From WGMI01 sp041739275 (GTDB taxonomy: Bacteria; Bacteroidota; Bacteroidia; Flavobacteriales; Schleiferiaceae), in the NCBI GenBank assembly GCA_041739275.1, contig JBGSOF010000052.1, positions 26,821 to 90,820 of the forward strand: a DNA stretch of 64,000 nucleotides, read 5' to 3'. The notes below the pieces were generated by a model that did no database searches, was not told the DNA's origin, and was given only the letters and a program-made list of their open reading frames with translations. Numbering within the stretch: the first letter of the stretch is position 1; each line of letters opens with the position of its first letter. Below, piece after piece: positions 24,664 through 33,720 of the stretch. A program made the translations under genes and the position numbers.

Positions 24664-25992
24664 TTACAGTTCAGCGGGTTTTTCAGAATTGGGGCGGTAT
24701 TCTAAGACCACTTTGTTCGCGTCTACGAAGTACTTCTGTGCGACGCGCTGCAGATCTGCAGGAGTGATTTTGCGATAGCGATCGATCTCGGTGTTGATCA
24801 AATTCGCATCGCCGTAATAGGTGTGATAATCGGCCAGGCTCTCCGCGATTCCCGCCATTGAGCTATTGCTCGAGACAAACCCATTCTCGATTTGATTCTG
24901 AAGTTTTTGAAACTCTCGCTCGCCGATGGGCTCGCTTTTGAGTTTTTCAACTTCTTCGAGTATCGATTTTTCGAGTTCTTCAATGCTGTGCCCTTGGCTG
25001 GCCAAGGCCAAGCTGATCAACATCCCCGCCTTTTCCAGTTGATAGGGAAAAGCGACGACGGTAACTGCGCTTTGCTCTTCGTCCACCAAGCGCTTGTACA
25101 AGCGCGAGCTGGCCCCCTGCGCCAAAACTTGCGCGAGCATGGACACCGCATAGGCATCGTTTTCGGTCTGTCCGGGTGTGCGATATCCCATAAAAATGCC
25201 CGGAAGCTGGATGTTGTCGTACACCACCTCGCGGTTTTCGCCCGGATTTACCGGTGGAATGCTCAATTCGGGTTGAACCACGGGCGCGCCTTTGGGAATG
25301 CCTCCGAAGTACATTTCAATCCATTTCTTCGCCTGTTTCGGGTCGATGTCTCCGGCGATGCTCAAAGTCGCATTGTTGGGCACATAAAACTTCTTGTAGA
25401 AATCGATAAACTCGCTCAATTGAGCGGCATTTAAATCGTCCATGCTCCCGATCGGCACCCATTCGTACGGGGTTCCGGGAAAAGCATGATCAAAAATCTT
25501 GGCCTGAAAGCTCATGTACGGCTGATTGTCTATGCGCTGCCGCTTCTCTTCTTTAACCACTTCGCGCTGAGTTTCCACACCTTCAACATTGATTTTGGCG
25601 TGAAGCATCCGCTCTGATTCCATCCAAAGCCCGAGCTCGAGCTGATTGCTCGGAAGTACTTCGTAATAAAAGGTTCGGTCTTGGGTGGTGTTCGCGTTCA
25701 AAGCACCTCCTGTTTTGGCGATAATCTTCATGTACTCGCCCCTGCCAATGTTTTCGCTGCCTTCGAAGAGAAGGTGCTCAAAAAAGTGGGCAAAACCCGT
25801 GCGACCGGCCACCTCATTCTTGGAGCCCACGTGGTAGAGCACCGTAACCGCCACAATAGGAGTGGTGTGGTCTTCGTGGAGAATGACGTGCAAGCCGTTG
25901 TCGAGGGTGTATTCCTCAAACTGGATCGCTTTTTTCTGAGCCGAGAGCGAGAGCCCCGTCAGCAGAGCGAATGGCAGCAAATACTGCTTCAT
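24664..25992 (-). CDS. M16 family zinc metallopeptidase, catalytic subunit
   Basis: A 442-residue secreted peptidase with signal peptide (MKQYLLPFALLTGLSLSAQ). The inverted zinc motif HFFEH is present in TGFAHFFEHLLFEG near residue 68, with the downstream glutamate in the usual region about 75 residues later. The second lobe includes RLYKRLVDEEQSAVTV. It probably degrades peptides in the periplasm or outside the outer membrane. It heads a two-gene leftward unit with the zinc-less partner. A -7 box lies 52 bases upstream. I chose the ATG at the signal peptide over an 18-codon longer frame. Confidence 0.92.
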   Translation of the reverse strand: MKQYLLPFALLTGLSLSAQKKAIQFEEYTLDNGLHVILHEDHTTPIVAVTVLYHVGSKNEVAGRTGFAHFFEHLLFEGSENIGRGEYMKIIAKTGGALNANTTQDRTFYYEVLPSNQLELGLWMESERMLHAKINVEGVETQREVVKEEKRQRIDNQPYMSFQAKIFDHAFPGTPYEWVPIGSMDDLNAAQLSEFIDFYKKFYVPNNATLSIAGDIDPKQAKKWIEMYFGGIPKGAPVVQPELSIPPVNPGENREVVYDNIQLPGIFMGYRTPGQTENDAYAVSMLAQVLAQGASSRLYKRLVDEEQSAVTVVAFPYQLEKAGMLISLALASQGHSIEELEKSILEEVEKLKSEPIGEREFQKLQNQIENGFVSSNSSMAGIAESLADYHTYYGDANLINTEIDRYRKITPADLQRVAQKYFVDANKVVLEYRPNSEKPAEL

Positions 25993-26043
25993 TGTTGAAA
26001 TGGATAAAATGAGATTTTGCTCCCTGAATGGGTCGCAAGATTC

Positions 26044-26051
26044 CAAAGATA
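26044..26051 (-). promoter_or_regulatory. Candidate -7 box for the M16 operon
   Basis: TATCTTTG on the minus strand fits TAnnTTTG exactly, 51 bases before the catalytic M16 ATG, in the gap shared with the divergent rsgA gene. No convincing -33 is seen. Confidence 0.4.
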
Positions 26052-26160
26052 CCCAAGCCTTTTACACTCGAAAGCACTCAGAGCTCTTTAACGCCTTTTT
26101 CACAAGAGCTCTAAAGCCAGATCGATGGCAAGCGAGCTGAGCGCAGATTACCTTCGACCC

Positions 26161-27114
26161 ATGCGAGGTAAAGTGATTCGCTCCACGGGCAGTTGGTTTC
26201 AGGTTCGGGCAGAAGACCGCTCGATATTCGACTGTCGCTTGGCCGGGCAGTTTCGGATGAAGGGGCTCCGCACCACCAGCCCGTTGGCGGCAGGAGATGA
26301 GGTGGTGTTCGAATTGAAAGACGGCCAAGGGTGGATTACTGAAAGGGGGGAACGGAAGAATTACATCATCCGCAAGTCGGTGAACCTCAGTAAAGAAGCC
26401 CATGTAATTGCGTGTAATTTAGACCAGAGCATTCTCGTGGTCAGCCTTTCCCCTCCCCGCACGCTGTACGGCTTTATCGACCGATTTTTAGCGACATCCG
26501 AAGCGTATTCGATCCCAAGTGTGTTGGCCGTCAACAAAATGGATCTATTTGACGAAGAACGCGATTCCGAGGAATGGGCGTACATGCAAAAGGTCTATCA
26601 GTCTGCAGGTTATCCGGTTTTTGGCCTGAGCGCCCTCAGCGGAGAAGGCATGGAGGAATTCAGGTCTTTGCTGAGAGGCAAAACGAGTTTGATTAGCGGC
26701 AATTCAGGGGTGGGTAAATCGAGCTTGGTCAACGCACTCAACCCGCTGCTCGAGCTGCGCACGGGGGTGCTGAGCGCGGCGCACAACAAAGGGCAACACA
26801 CCACCACTTTTGCAGAGCTCTTCGAGTTGAGCGACGAAGGCGGTATTTGGGCAGAAATTATCGATACGCCCGGCATTAAGAGCTTTGGCTTGGTCGACAT
26901 GGAAGCCGCGGAAATAAGTCATTATTTTCCAGAGATTTTCAAACTCTCATCAAACTGCCGCTTTGGAAATTGTTTGCATACCGAAGAGCCCAATTGCGCG
27001 GTGATTGAAGCGGTCGATGCGGGGCTGCTGGCTCCGACGCGTTACGAAAGCTATTTGCGAATGGTTTCAGGGGTCGAAGACGAATCGGCTTACCGACACG
27101 ACGATCACGGATGA
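26161..27114 (+). CDS. rsgA: Ribosome small subunit-dependent GTPase A
   Basis: Circularly permuted GTPase that acts in late 30S subunit assembly. An OB-fold N-terminus (KVIRSTGSWFQVRAEDR) precedes the permuted G motifs G4 (VNKMD), G1 (SGNSGVGKSSLVNAL) and G3 (DTPGIKSFG). The zinc-binding C-terminus has CRFGNCLHTEEPNCAV. The family usually starts at the MRGKVIRST methionine, giving 317 residues; another ATG 36 bases upstream is possible. The stop overlaps the dtd ATG (ATGA). Confidence 0.95.
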   Translation: MRGKVIRSTGSWFQVRAEDRSIFDCRLAGQFRMKGLRTTSPLAAGDEVVFELKDGQGWITERGERKNYIIRKSVNLSKEAHVIACNLDQSILVVSLSPPRTLYGFIDRFLATSEAYSIPSVLAVNKMDLFDEERDSEEWAYMQKVYQSAGYPVFGLSALSGEGMEEFRSLLRGKTSLISGNSGVGKSSLVNALNPLLELRTGVLSAAHNKGQHTTTFAELFELSDEGGIWAEIIDTPGIKSFGLVDMEAAEISHYFPEIFKLSSNCRFGNCLHTEEPNCAVIEAVDAGLLAPTRYESYLRMVSGVEDESAYRHDDHG

Positions 27115-27548
27115 GGGCTCTTGTTCAGCGGGTATCGGAGGCTTCGGTCGCCGTAAATGGCGAGCCCGTTTCGCGCATCGAAGGGGGATTGCTCGTTTTG
27201 ATTGGGGTGGGGCGGGGCGATGACGAATCCTCTGTAGTTCGAATGGCTGATAAACTTGCGAGCCTTCGAATTTTTGGCGACGCAGAGGGCAAAATGAACT
27301 TAGACATTCGGCAAGTAGGCGGTTCGCTGCTCTTGGTTTCTCAGTTTACGCTGTATGGGGACACGCGCAAGGGCAACCGACCGAGTTATATCGAAGCTGC
27401 CGATCCCGAGCGAGCGCGCTTTCTCTATGAGGAGTTGGCCAACGCATTGCGCAAAAGAGGCTTAACGATTGAAATGGGCGTTTTCGGAGCGCATATGGAG
27501 GTCGCCTTGGTCAACGATGGACCGGTTACTTTGTGGATGGAAATTTAA
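27111..27548 (+). CDS. dtd: D-aminoacyl-tRNA deacylase
   Basis: Removes D-amino acids (and glycine from tRNA-Ala) mischarged on tRNA. The active-site motifs are LLLVSQFTLYGDTRKGNRPS and NDGPVTLWME near the C-terminus. At 145 residues it has family length. It is translationally coupled to rsgA by a four-base overlap and followed closely by the MazG-like gene. Confidence 0.95.
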   Translation: MRALVQRVSEASVAVNGEPVSRIEGGLLVLIGVGRGDDESSVVRMADKLASLRIFGDAEGKMNLDIRQVGGSLLLVSQFTLYGDTRKGNRPSYIEAADPERARFLYEELANALRKRGLTIEMGVFGAHMEVALVNDGPVTLWMEI

Positions 27549-27560
27549 AAAACCAACGAT

Positions 27561-27917
27561 ATGAGCATGGAACAGCCTCAGCACTCCGCGCCGATTACTC
27601 AACTCCAGCTCGAGGTGGATGAGTGGATTCGCGAATTCGGCGTTCGCTATTTCAACGAGCTTACCAATATGGCACAGCTCTCTGAAGAGGTGGGCGAAGT
27701 GGCTCGGATTATCGCGAGGCGTTATGGCGAACAAAGTGAAAAAGAAAGCGATAAGTCGAAGGATCTGGGCGAAGAATTGGCCGACGTTCTTTTTGTGGTT
27801 CTCTGCCTCGCAAATCAAACCGGGACCAATCTGGAGGAGGCGTTTAACAGAAGAATGATTGCCAAAGGCGCTCGCGACCGAGATCGACATGCCAACAACG
27901 AAAAGTTGAAGGGATAG
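27561..27917 (+). CDS. MazG-like nucleotide pyrophosphohydrolase
   Basis: A 118-residue all-alpha NTP pyrophosphatase-like protein. The metal-binding acidic motifs are SEEVGEVARII and GEELADVLFVVL, the EExxE/ExxD pattern of the MazG superfamily. Such enzymes hydrolyse (d)NTPs to monophosphates, often clearing aberrant nucleotides. It follows rsgA-dtd on the same strand with a 12-base gap, so probably belongs to that operon. The 257 bases after it hold no gene that I can support. Confidence 0.88.
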   Translation: MSMEQPQHSAPITQLQLEVDEWIREFGVRYFNELTNMAQLSEEVGEVARIIARRYGEQSEKESDKSKDLGEELADVLFVVLCLANQTGTNLEEAFNRRMIAKGARDRDRHANNEKLKG

Positions 27918-28174
27918 AAAAGAGCCTTAGATAGTGGTGGAAACTCGAAATTTTGATTTCGATGGGTTCCGATTGTTTTGAAGATAAATGAAAGAAATTG
28001 TGGCCTGAATAGGAATGAAATCCATCGTAGAGGAAGTCCAATAACCATCGACTTATAGACGTTCACATTTTGGGTTGTCGAGGATGCTCCGCTCATAACA
28101 AATGGCCTCGGGTGTTCAAGGGCTTTAAGTCCTTCTAATTTTACGTAATTTCAGCTCAACCAATTCAATACACC

Positions 28175-28768
28175 ATGAATTTCAAATTGCTGTCTTTAGT
28201 TGCCATTATTCTATTCACAACGGGTTCGAGGCCGATTTCTTCGGCTCAAGGCGATGGTGTTATGGTCGTGGCGATCGACCCGGCGCATGGAGGCATGGAT
28301 ATCGGTTGGTGTGAAGAAGGACTCTCGGAAAAAGAAATCGTCCTCGACATCGCTTTGATGATTCGCGAACTCAATACCCGCCCCGATTTAAAAATTGTCT
28401 TGCTTCGAGAAACCGACGAATTCTTGAGCTTAAAAGAACGCGCTCGGCGCATCGCCGAGATTGCACCCGACCGAGTGCTCTCGCTGCACACCGACGACCC
28501 GGAACACAGCAAATACGAGGGTTTGCAAATCTTTCTCAACAAAAACGACTCGGGTGGAAAGCGCATTTCCGACCAACTGAACTCCGCTTTTGGTACCATA
28601 TCTCCCGTGCATGTGCGCCAAGGCGAGGAGTACAACCTCTTTGCTTTGAACCACTACCCTGCCCCTTCAATCTTGCTCGAATTCTGCTCTAAAGCCGAAC
28701 CGAGCCTACTTCAAGACCCGAATCACCGCCAGCGAATTGCTCAGGCCGTACTCGAGAGTATTCAGTAG
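28175..28768 (+). CDS. N-acetylmuramoyl-L-alanine amidase (Amidase_3)
   Basis: A 197-residue exported zinc amidase that would cut the bond between MurNAc and the peptide stem. After a signal peptide (to about residue 25) come AIDPAHGG with zinc ligand H39, the GLSEKE glutamate (about E52), LSLHTDD with the second histidine near 110, and the catalytic glutamate in ILLEFCSKAEP. It is shorter than AmiC-type enzymes and has no wall-binding domain. The degenerate EnvC-like protein at 48.6 kb is a possible activator. Confidence 0.85.
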   Translation: MNFKLLSLVAIILFTTGSRPISSAQGDGVMVVAIDPAHGGMDIGWCEEGLSEKEIVLDIALMIRELNTRPDLKIVLLRETDEFLSLKERARRIAEIAPDRVLSLHTDDPEHSKYEGLQIFLNKNDSGGKRISDQLNSAFGTISPVHVRQGEEYNLFALNHYPAPSILLEFCSKAEPSLLQDPNHRQRIAQAVLESIQ

Positions 28769-28821
28769 GCGGCCATGAGAGTGGAAATACATCGGAGCGG
28801 TTCTCTTAAATTACTTCCCGT

Positions 28822-29835
28822 TCAGCGCTTTGAACGAAGTTGAAGCGCCAAAGCATCGGCTGCAGTTTTACGGCCTTCTAGTGTGTAATGTTCTGTCGTC
28901 CAGTCTCGATCAATAAAATTCGAAACCGGCAAAGCCTCGAGTCGGTCGACCACCTCAACCCCTTGGTTTTGGTAGCGATCTCGGATCAAATCTCGATTTC
29001 TGCGCATCAAATCTGCCAATTCAGGACCAGCAAGGGCTTCAGCTTGACGGATATTCTCGGGCAAAATGAAAAATACAAGCCGCCAATTTCGCCTGCGGCT
29101 CAAATCGGCGATCGCATCGAAATCGCGTATGCGGGGATGGGTGGCCGTGTCGATCGAAAATCCGTAAGACTTCACGTAATGACAGGCCAATTCGGTGGAG
29201 TCTTGCCGCCTGACGCGCGCTGCATCGAGCCAACCGCGTTCGTTCAAATTCCGATCCCAAAGACGGGTGCTCGGGTAAGGCATGTCCGGGGGAAGCGTTT
29301 CGAGCGCCCACAAGCGATTGCGTATCCGTTCTTGGCGCTCGGGGCTATCGAGCACGCTGCTGCCAAAGCCCAGGCGCAAACGCGCCCACAAACTCGGCTT
29401 GATTTCTGCCAAAAACATTTGACGTTCGAGTTGAGGCTCCAAGCGCGAATGCACCCAATCGGCCCCGAACGAACGCAAGTTCATTGTTACCACAACGGTA
29501 TGCACATCAGACTCTTCGGGAATGCGTTCGAGCAACCGTCGATAGAAAGATGCATGGGTGGCCGGTTCTGTAAAATCGATCAGTTGATCATGTTCGAGTT
29601 GTGCTGAAGCCATATCGCTGATTGATCGTTTATCGGTATCGCCCGGAGCGGTGGTCCAGTTCGACGACTCGCCCAAATAGAGCAACTGTGCTTGGGCAGA
29701 AACAGAATCAAAGCGAAGCACCATAGGCGAATAGCGCTTCAGGTCTCTCGGCAGCCCAAAGCGGACATAGAAGAAGTTCAAAGCCACAAGGAGCGCCGAC
29801 ATCAACAACATCCTCAAGAGCACTTTAGAGATCAT
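28822..29835 (-). CDS. SGNH-like protein paired with MBOAT acyltransferase
   Basis: A 337-residue protein with one N-terminal transmembrane helix (LLRMLLMSALLVALNFFYV) and a periplasmic SGNH-hydrolase-like domain. The Ser block is YLGESSNW (about residue 55) and the Asp/His block is DWTTEHYTLEGRK near the C-terminus. It directly follows the MBOAT gene with a 4-base gap. In AlgI/AlgJ-, PatA/PatB- and DltB/DltD-type systems an SGNH partner accepts the acyl group from the MBOAT and passes it to the cell-surface polymer. The polymer here is not identified. Confidence 0.78.
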   Translation of the reverse strand: MISKVLLRMLLMSALLVALNFFYVRFGLPRDLKRYSPMVLRFDSVSAQAQLLYLGESSNWTTAPGDTDKRSISDMASAQLEHDQLIDFTEPATHASFYRRLLERIPEESDVHTVVVTMNLRSFGADWVHSRLEPQLERQMFLAEIKPSLWARLRLGFGSSVLDSPERQERIRNRLWALETLPPDMPYPSTRLWDRNLNERGWLDAARVRRQDSTELACHYVKSYGFSIDTATHPRIRDFDAIADLSRRRNWRLVFFILPENIRQAEALAGPELADLMRRNRDLIRDRYQNQGVEVVDRLEALPVSNFIDRDWTTEHYTLEGRKTAADALALQLRSKR

Positions 29836-29839
29836 CTGC

Positions 29840-31216
29840 TCAAAATCTGAAGTATATAAAGTCCGCTCCACCGGGCCGCGAAAACGCAATCAACACATAG
29901 ATCAAAACCGCGTAGATCGACCAGCGCAACCAAATGGGGCCCTTGCCGACGAGTTCGTCGAACCTCTGCGTTCCCGCCCCCCATTCCCAGGCCGCCAAGC
30001 CAAACCAAGCCCACAAAGCGACGGAATCGAGCGGGAGCCTCGGGATATCAGGTAGTTGCCCAAATCGCGAAAACACATTGTAGGCCGTCTGTGCATCGGG
30101 GCTCCGAAACCAAATCCAAAGCAGGACGACGGAAACCTGCACCCCCAGCCATCGCACGAATTTCGAGGTTTTAGAGAGCAAATTCGAAAAGCGGCGTTCC
30201 AGGAGATAGAGCAGGCCGTGGCCTAGGCCCCAGATAGAGAAAGTCCAGTTGGCGCCATGCCATAAGCCGCTCAGGCCGAATACAATAAGTATATTCCTCG
30301 CCCAGTGAATAGCGCTTGCGCGGTTGCCGCCGAGGGGCAAATACACATAGTCGCGAAACCAAGTCGAGAGCGAGATATGCCACCTCTGCCAAAAACTTGC
30401 GATCGACAGCGCGCGATACGGAGCCGCGAAATTGTTCATCAACTCAACCCCAAAGAGCCTGGCACTTCCAATAGCAACTAGCGAATAGCCCGAGAAGTCC
30501 GCATAGATCTGAAAGGCGTAAAACAGCGCGGCGATTGCGGCATCGGTGGAGCCAAAGTCGTTCGGTTTCGCATAGAAGGCGTCGACCGCAGGGGCCAGCG
30601 AATCGGCCACAGTACTCTTCAAGACAAGTCCGAATAAAATGAGGCGCAGCCCCGCCGAAACATCAGTCCAGCAAGGGCTTTTGGATTCTTTGAGCTGAGG
30701 ACTGAGCCTGTCGAAGCGTTCGATGGGGCCCGCGACCAACTGCGGAAAATACCCGACGTAAAGCGCGAACCAACCCAAATGCTTCTCGGCTTGCACGCGT
30801 TTGAAATACACGTCGAGGGTGTACGAAAGGGTTTGGAACGTGTAGAACGATATCCCCACGGGCAAGAGCACATCGGGCAATCCAAGTGCATTTTCGGGAG
30901 GCAGCACGAAATTCAGGTTCTCGACAATCCAGCGGCCATATTTAAAGTAACCGAGCATCCCCAGGTTCGCTAAAAGACTCAGCGCCAACCACATTTTCCG
31001 CCTCGAAGGGTTTTCTGAACGTGAAAGCCTCAACCCGATCTGCCAGTCGACCAGAGTTGATATCAACATCAAGCCGAGATAGTCGATTCTCCAAAAACCG
31101 TAAAAAACATAGCTGGCTGCCAACAGCAGCATCCAGCGGCTCCGCTTGGGGAACAGAGCATACAGCCCAAAAACGAGCGGAAGAAAAAAGAGAAACTCTA
31201 GAGAATCGAAGAGCAT
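29840..31216 (-). CDS. MBOAT family O-acyltransferase (AlgI-like)
   Basis: A 458-residue polytopic membrane protein of the MBOAT family. Motifs are LPVGISFYTFQTLSYTLDVY, LVAGPIERF and the catalytic histidine in LSGLWHGANWTF. It moves acyl (often acetyl) groups from the cytoplasm to an envelope polysaccharide. It starts with MLFDSLEFLFFLP and has about 10-12 helices. It forms a two-gene unit with the SGNH-like partner. Confidence 0.92.
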   Translation of the reverse strand: MLFDSLEFLFFLPLVFGLYALFPKRSRWMLLLAASYVFYGFWRIDYLGLMLISTLVDWQIGLRLSRSENPSRRKMWLALSLLANLGMLGYFKYGRWIVENLNFVLPPENALGLPDVLLPVGISFYTFQTLSYTLDVYFKRVQAEKHLGWFALYVGYFPQLVAGPIERFDRLSPQLKESKSPCWTDVSAGLRLILFGLVLKSTVADSLAPAVDAFYAKPNDFGSTDAAIAALFYAFQIYADFSGYSLVAIGSARLFGVELMNNFAAPYRALSIASFWQRWHISLSTWFRDYVYLPLGGNRASAIHWARNILIVFGLSGLWHGANWTFSIWGLGHGLLYLLERRFSNLLSKTSKFVRWLGVQVSVVLLWIWFRSPDAQTAYNVFSRFGQLPDIPRLPLDSVALWAWFGLAAWEWGAGTQRFDELVGKGPIWLRWSIYAVLIYVLIAFSRPGGADFIYFRF

Positions 31217-31278
31217 CGAGCGTGCGTCAGCATTGAGGCTGAGCGGCCGAATCTACGAAGCTCGATGCGGATGTGCAC

Positions 31279-32451
31279 TCACTCGAGGGCTCCCACGGCC
31301 ATGTGCGCTCGGGGGATCGATAAAAAAATCGAATCTCCTGACTGAGAGCGCAGCATGCCCTCAAAGCGGAATTCCACTTCGTAGGTGGGATTTCCGTTTC
31401 GATCTTGCAGATAAGGCTCGGAACTCAGGATTTCGAAAACCGACGAAGTCGAACCTTGAAAAGTGCTGAAACGCTCTCCGACTTCGTCAAAGTAAATCAG
31501 CTCGACGGCCCCTGTTTGAAGGCTGTCATAAACAGATACGGGCTCCAACTGATACGTAAAATCGTTCTGACAAGAAGCCCCGGACCACAACCCGAAATTA
31601 TCGACGACGATGCTTCGGCATGCAATGTTTCGACATCCGTTCTGAAAAATAAACTCTGCGCAGATTTCGTGCACCCCCGCGGGCAAAAGGCTCAACATAC
31701 ACGTGGCGCCCTGAGCGTATGTCTGACCATCGAGGCTCCATTCGACTGCAGCCGAACCGCCTTGAATCACTTGACTCGTAATCAAAAACGAAGAGCCGCT
31801 GCTGGGCTGTATCCAAAAGGTGCCGCGGCAATCTTCTTGAGAAAGGTCGATGTAGTGCGTCACGGCCGCGCCGCAGCCCAAGGACGAGTTGACCGTGCTC
31901 AAACGGACGGGATACTGCTGCTGCACATTCTCGTCAAAAACAACACTGGGCGAGCTTGCTGCAGTAAAAGTTCCATTTCCGTAGCTCCACTGCTGAGCAC
32001 TCACCCCCTGGGGGTAACTCATTTGAAAATCAACTCGATAACGCCCCGGAAGGGTCGTTTGGCTGCTCTGATGAAACAGAGGCTTATTTCCGCCTGCAAG
32101 CGAGGCTATGTCGCTGTGCAGACTGCTGCCGGGCATGTTGAGGCTTCGAATATCGATTTTGAGCGCATGCTTCGGTTCGTTTTCACTCCGAGCCAAAAGA
32201 CCCGAAAAGACTTCCATGCCGTGTGGATCCGTACTTCCACTGGTATGCATGTAGTAACCCGCATTGCCTGCTTCGAAAATCAGGGTGTCGCCATCGGCGC
32301 TCCCAAAGACGGTAAAGACGGGGCTGTCGAAAGGCAAGTCGGGCAGGGTCTCTTTGATGCACGAAGCAGAGAAAGAGATCGCAAGGCATGCGAGCGCCTT
32401 CGCCGAAACGCTTCTATAATCCAGAATCTTTCGAGCGATGGCTCTATTCAT
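31279..32451 (-). CDS. PKD-type lipoprotein of the sigma-factor cluster
   Basis: A 390-residue exported protein. The lipobox SFSASC near residue 29 suggests lipid attachment. The body has repeated PKD/Ig-like strands with paired cysteines (SSLGCGAAVTHYIDLSQEDC; GVHEICAEFIFQNGCRNIAC). I did not recognise a catalytic domain. The ATG overlaps the previous gene's last 8 bases, so the three genes sigma, barrel-like partner and lipoprotein are probably co-transcribed. It may be a surface or periplasmic partner in the same response. Confidence 0.65.
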   Translation of the reverse strand: MNRAIARKILDYRSVSAKALACLAISFSASCIKETLPDLPFDSPVFTVFGSADGDTLIFEAGNAGYYMHTSGSTDPHGMEVFSGLLARSENEPKHALKIDIRSLNMPGSSLHSDIASLAGGNKPLFHQSSQTTLPGRYRVDFQMSYPQGVSAQQWSYGNGTFTAASSPSVVFDENVQQQYPVRLSTVNSSLGCGAAVTHYIDLSQEDCRGTFWIQPSSGSSFLITSQVIQGGSAAVEWSLDGQTYAQGATCMLSLLPAGVHEICAEFIFQNGCRNIACRSIVVDNFGLWSGASCQNDFTYQLEPVSVYDSLQTGAVELIYFDEVGERFSTFQGSTSSVFEILSSEPYLQDRNGNPTYEVEFRFEGMLRSQSGDSIFLSIPRAHMAVGALE

Positions 32452-33718
32452 CGAGGTCAAAACTCAAGTTGATCCGAACGGCGCGGTTGAAGTCTTCTGA
32501 GCCTTCGGCACCAAAACCGCGGGACAAATCAACGAGACCGTGTCTGTATTCGAGGCCGAGACCCCAGGCGCCTATTTCATAATCCCAAGCGAGGATCGCG
32601 CCTTGATCGAACGCTGAGAAGTAGCTCGAAATGTCGTAATCAGGAGACGCAATTTGCACCCAATCGTCGCTGCCTTCTCCCTGATGCCAGTGCGCAGATT
32701 CCGAACCATAATCGAAAAGCCACGCGGCAAACCATCCCGCGCGAATTCGATGGCCACCGCCCAGGCCGAGGCCCAGGGTGAGCGGTATTTCGAGTGCGTT
32801 GAAAGACTGAGCACGCACTTCCAACACATCTCTAGTTGCCCCAAAGCCGTAGGTCGCCCCCTCAAATCGGTGGCCGAGGGCCATTTGGGTCCGGCGGTCG
32901 AAGCCGATTCCGCTGCTCAAAGACCAGGCGCCTTCGAAATACCTGTCGATGCCCAGGCCGAGGCCAAATCCCGAAATTCCACTCTCGGCACTCCCCATTC
33001 CCCGAGCAATGCTCAAATGAGAATTCAAAGAAATGCTCCAGTGTGGTTCGAGGGCTACAATGGCTTTTTCATCCTTATAATTCTGCGGAATAAACCCTTG
33101 GTCCGGTTTGGAAATCACGTTTCTCGAGAACAGAGCAGATTCGCTTGAGCTGAGTCTCGGAAGCGTTTTCAAGCGGAGCCATTCTTCATTTCCTTGAAAA
33201 ACGCCGATCGCTCCGGCTGTGGATGAGGAATTTTGAGAACCAACCCTCGATTGTGAATGAGGCCCAGCTTGTGGGCTGTGCTCTATTCGATCAGAGCGCA
33301 ACGGGCTTTTTTGGTTTGAGCTATTCTCGGCGGTTCGTCGACCTGAATCGGATCCGCCTTTAGCCATTTCGTTTGATTCAGAAGCATTTGGCTCAGAGCG
33401 ACTCTGATTCGATACATCTTGCATCGATGCTTCAGAAACAGGCGTTTCCGTTGGACGAGGGCTCGCACTCTGTTCGAGGAGCGGAACTTCAACGGAAGTT
33501 GAACTCGGGGTTTTGACCCCAAAAGGTTGTACGACGAGCAATACGACGGCCGATACCGCCGCGACGGCAGAGCCCCCAATCGTCATTTTTCTGCGAAACA
33601 AAAGGGCTTTTCTGCGATCGAGCGCAGCCGAAATAGAATCCCAAGCGGCCGAATCAGGAGCCAGCTCGCGGTTTTCAAATTTGCTCTTAAAGAGCTTTCG
33701 GAGTTCTGATTCCGTCAT
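32444..33718 (-). CDS. Anti-sigma-like membrane protein with C-terminal beta-barrel-type domain
   Basis: A 424-residue protein with an unusual order. Residues 1-45 are cytoplasmic and helical (MTESELRKLFKSKFENREL; AAWDSISAALDRRKALLFRR), the anti-sigma-like part. A transmembrane helix (GGSAVAAVSAVVLLVVQPFG) follows at about 47-66, then a Ser/Pro/Glu-rich linker to about residue 190. The last 200 residues alternate Gly/aromatic beta strands (SGFGLGLGIDRYFEG, WGLGLEYRHGL, INLSFDL) like outer-membrane barrels. It starts two bases after the sigma factor gene, implying it regulates that factor. Function is inference. Confidence 0.7.
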   Translation of the reverse strand: MTESELRKLFKSKFENRELAPDSAAWDSISAALDRRKALLFRRKMTIGGSAVAAVSAVVLLVVQPFGVKTPSSTSVEVPLLEQSASPRPTETPVSEASMQDVSNQSRSEPNASESNEMAKGGSDSGRRTAENSSNQKSPLRSDRIEHSPQAGPHSQSRVGSQNSSSTAGAIGVFQGNEEWLRLKTLPRLSSSESALFSRNVISKPDQGFIPQNYKDEKAIVALEPHWSISLNSHLSIARGMGSAESGISGFGLGLGIDRYFEGAWSLSSGIGFDRRTQMALGHRFEGATYGFGATRDVLEVRAQSFNALEIPLTLGLGLGGGHRIRAGWFAAWLFDYGSESAHWHQGEGSDDWVQIASPDYDISSYFSAFDQGAILAWDYEIGAWGLGLEYRHGLVDLSRGFGAEGSEDFNRAVRINLSFDLDE

Positions 33719-33720
33719 CT

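Noticed and set aside
30699..30717. Sequence TGAGCCTGTCGAAG looks like the widespread intergenic CTTCGACAGGCTCAG repeat
   Set aside because: It lies inside the MBOAT gene and codes the conserved GPIERFDRL segment, so the match is explained by protein sequence.
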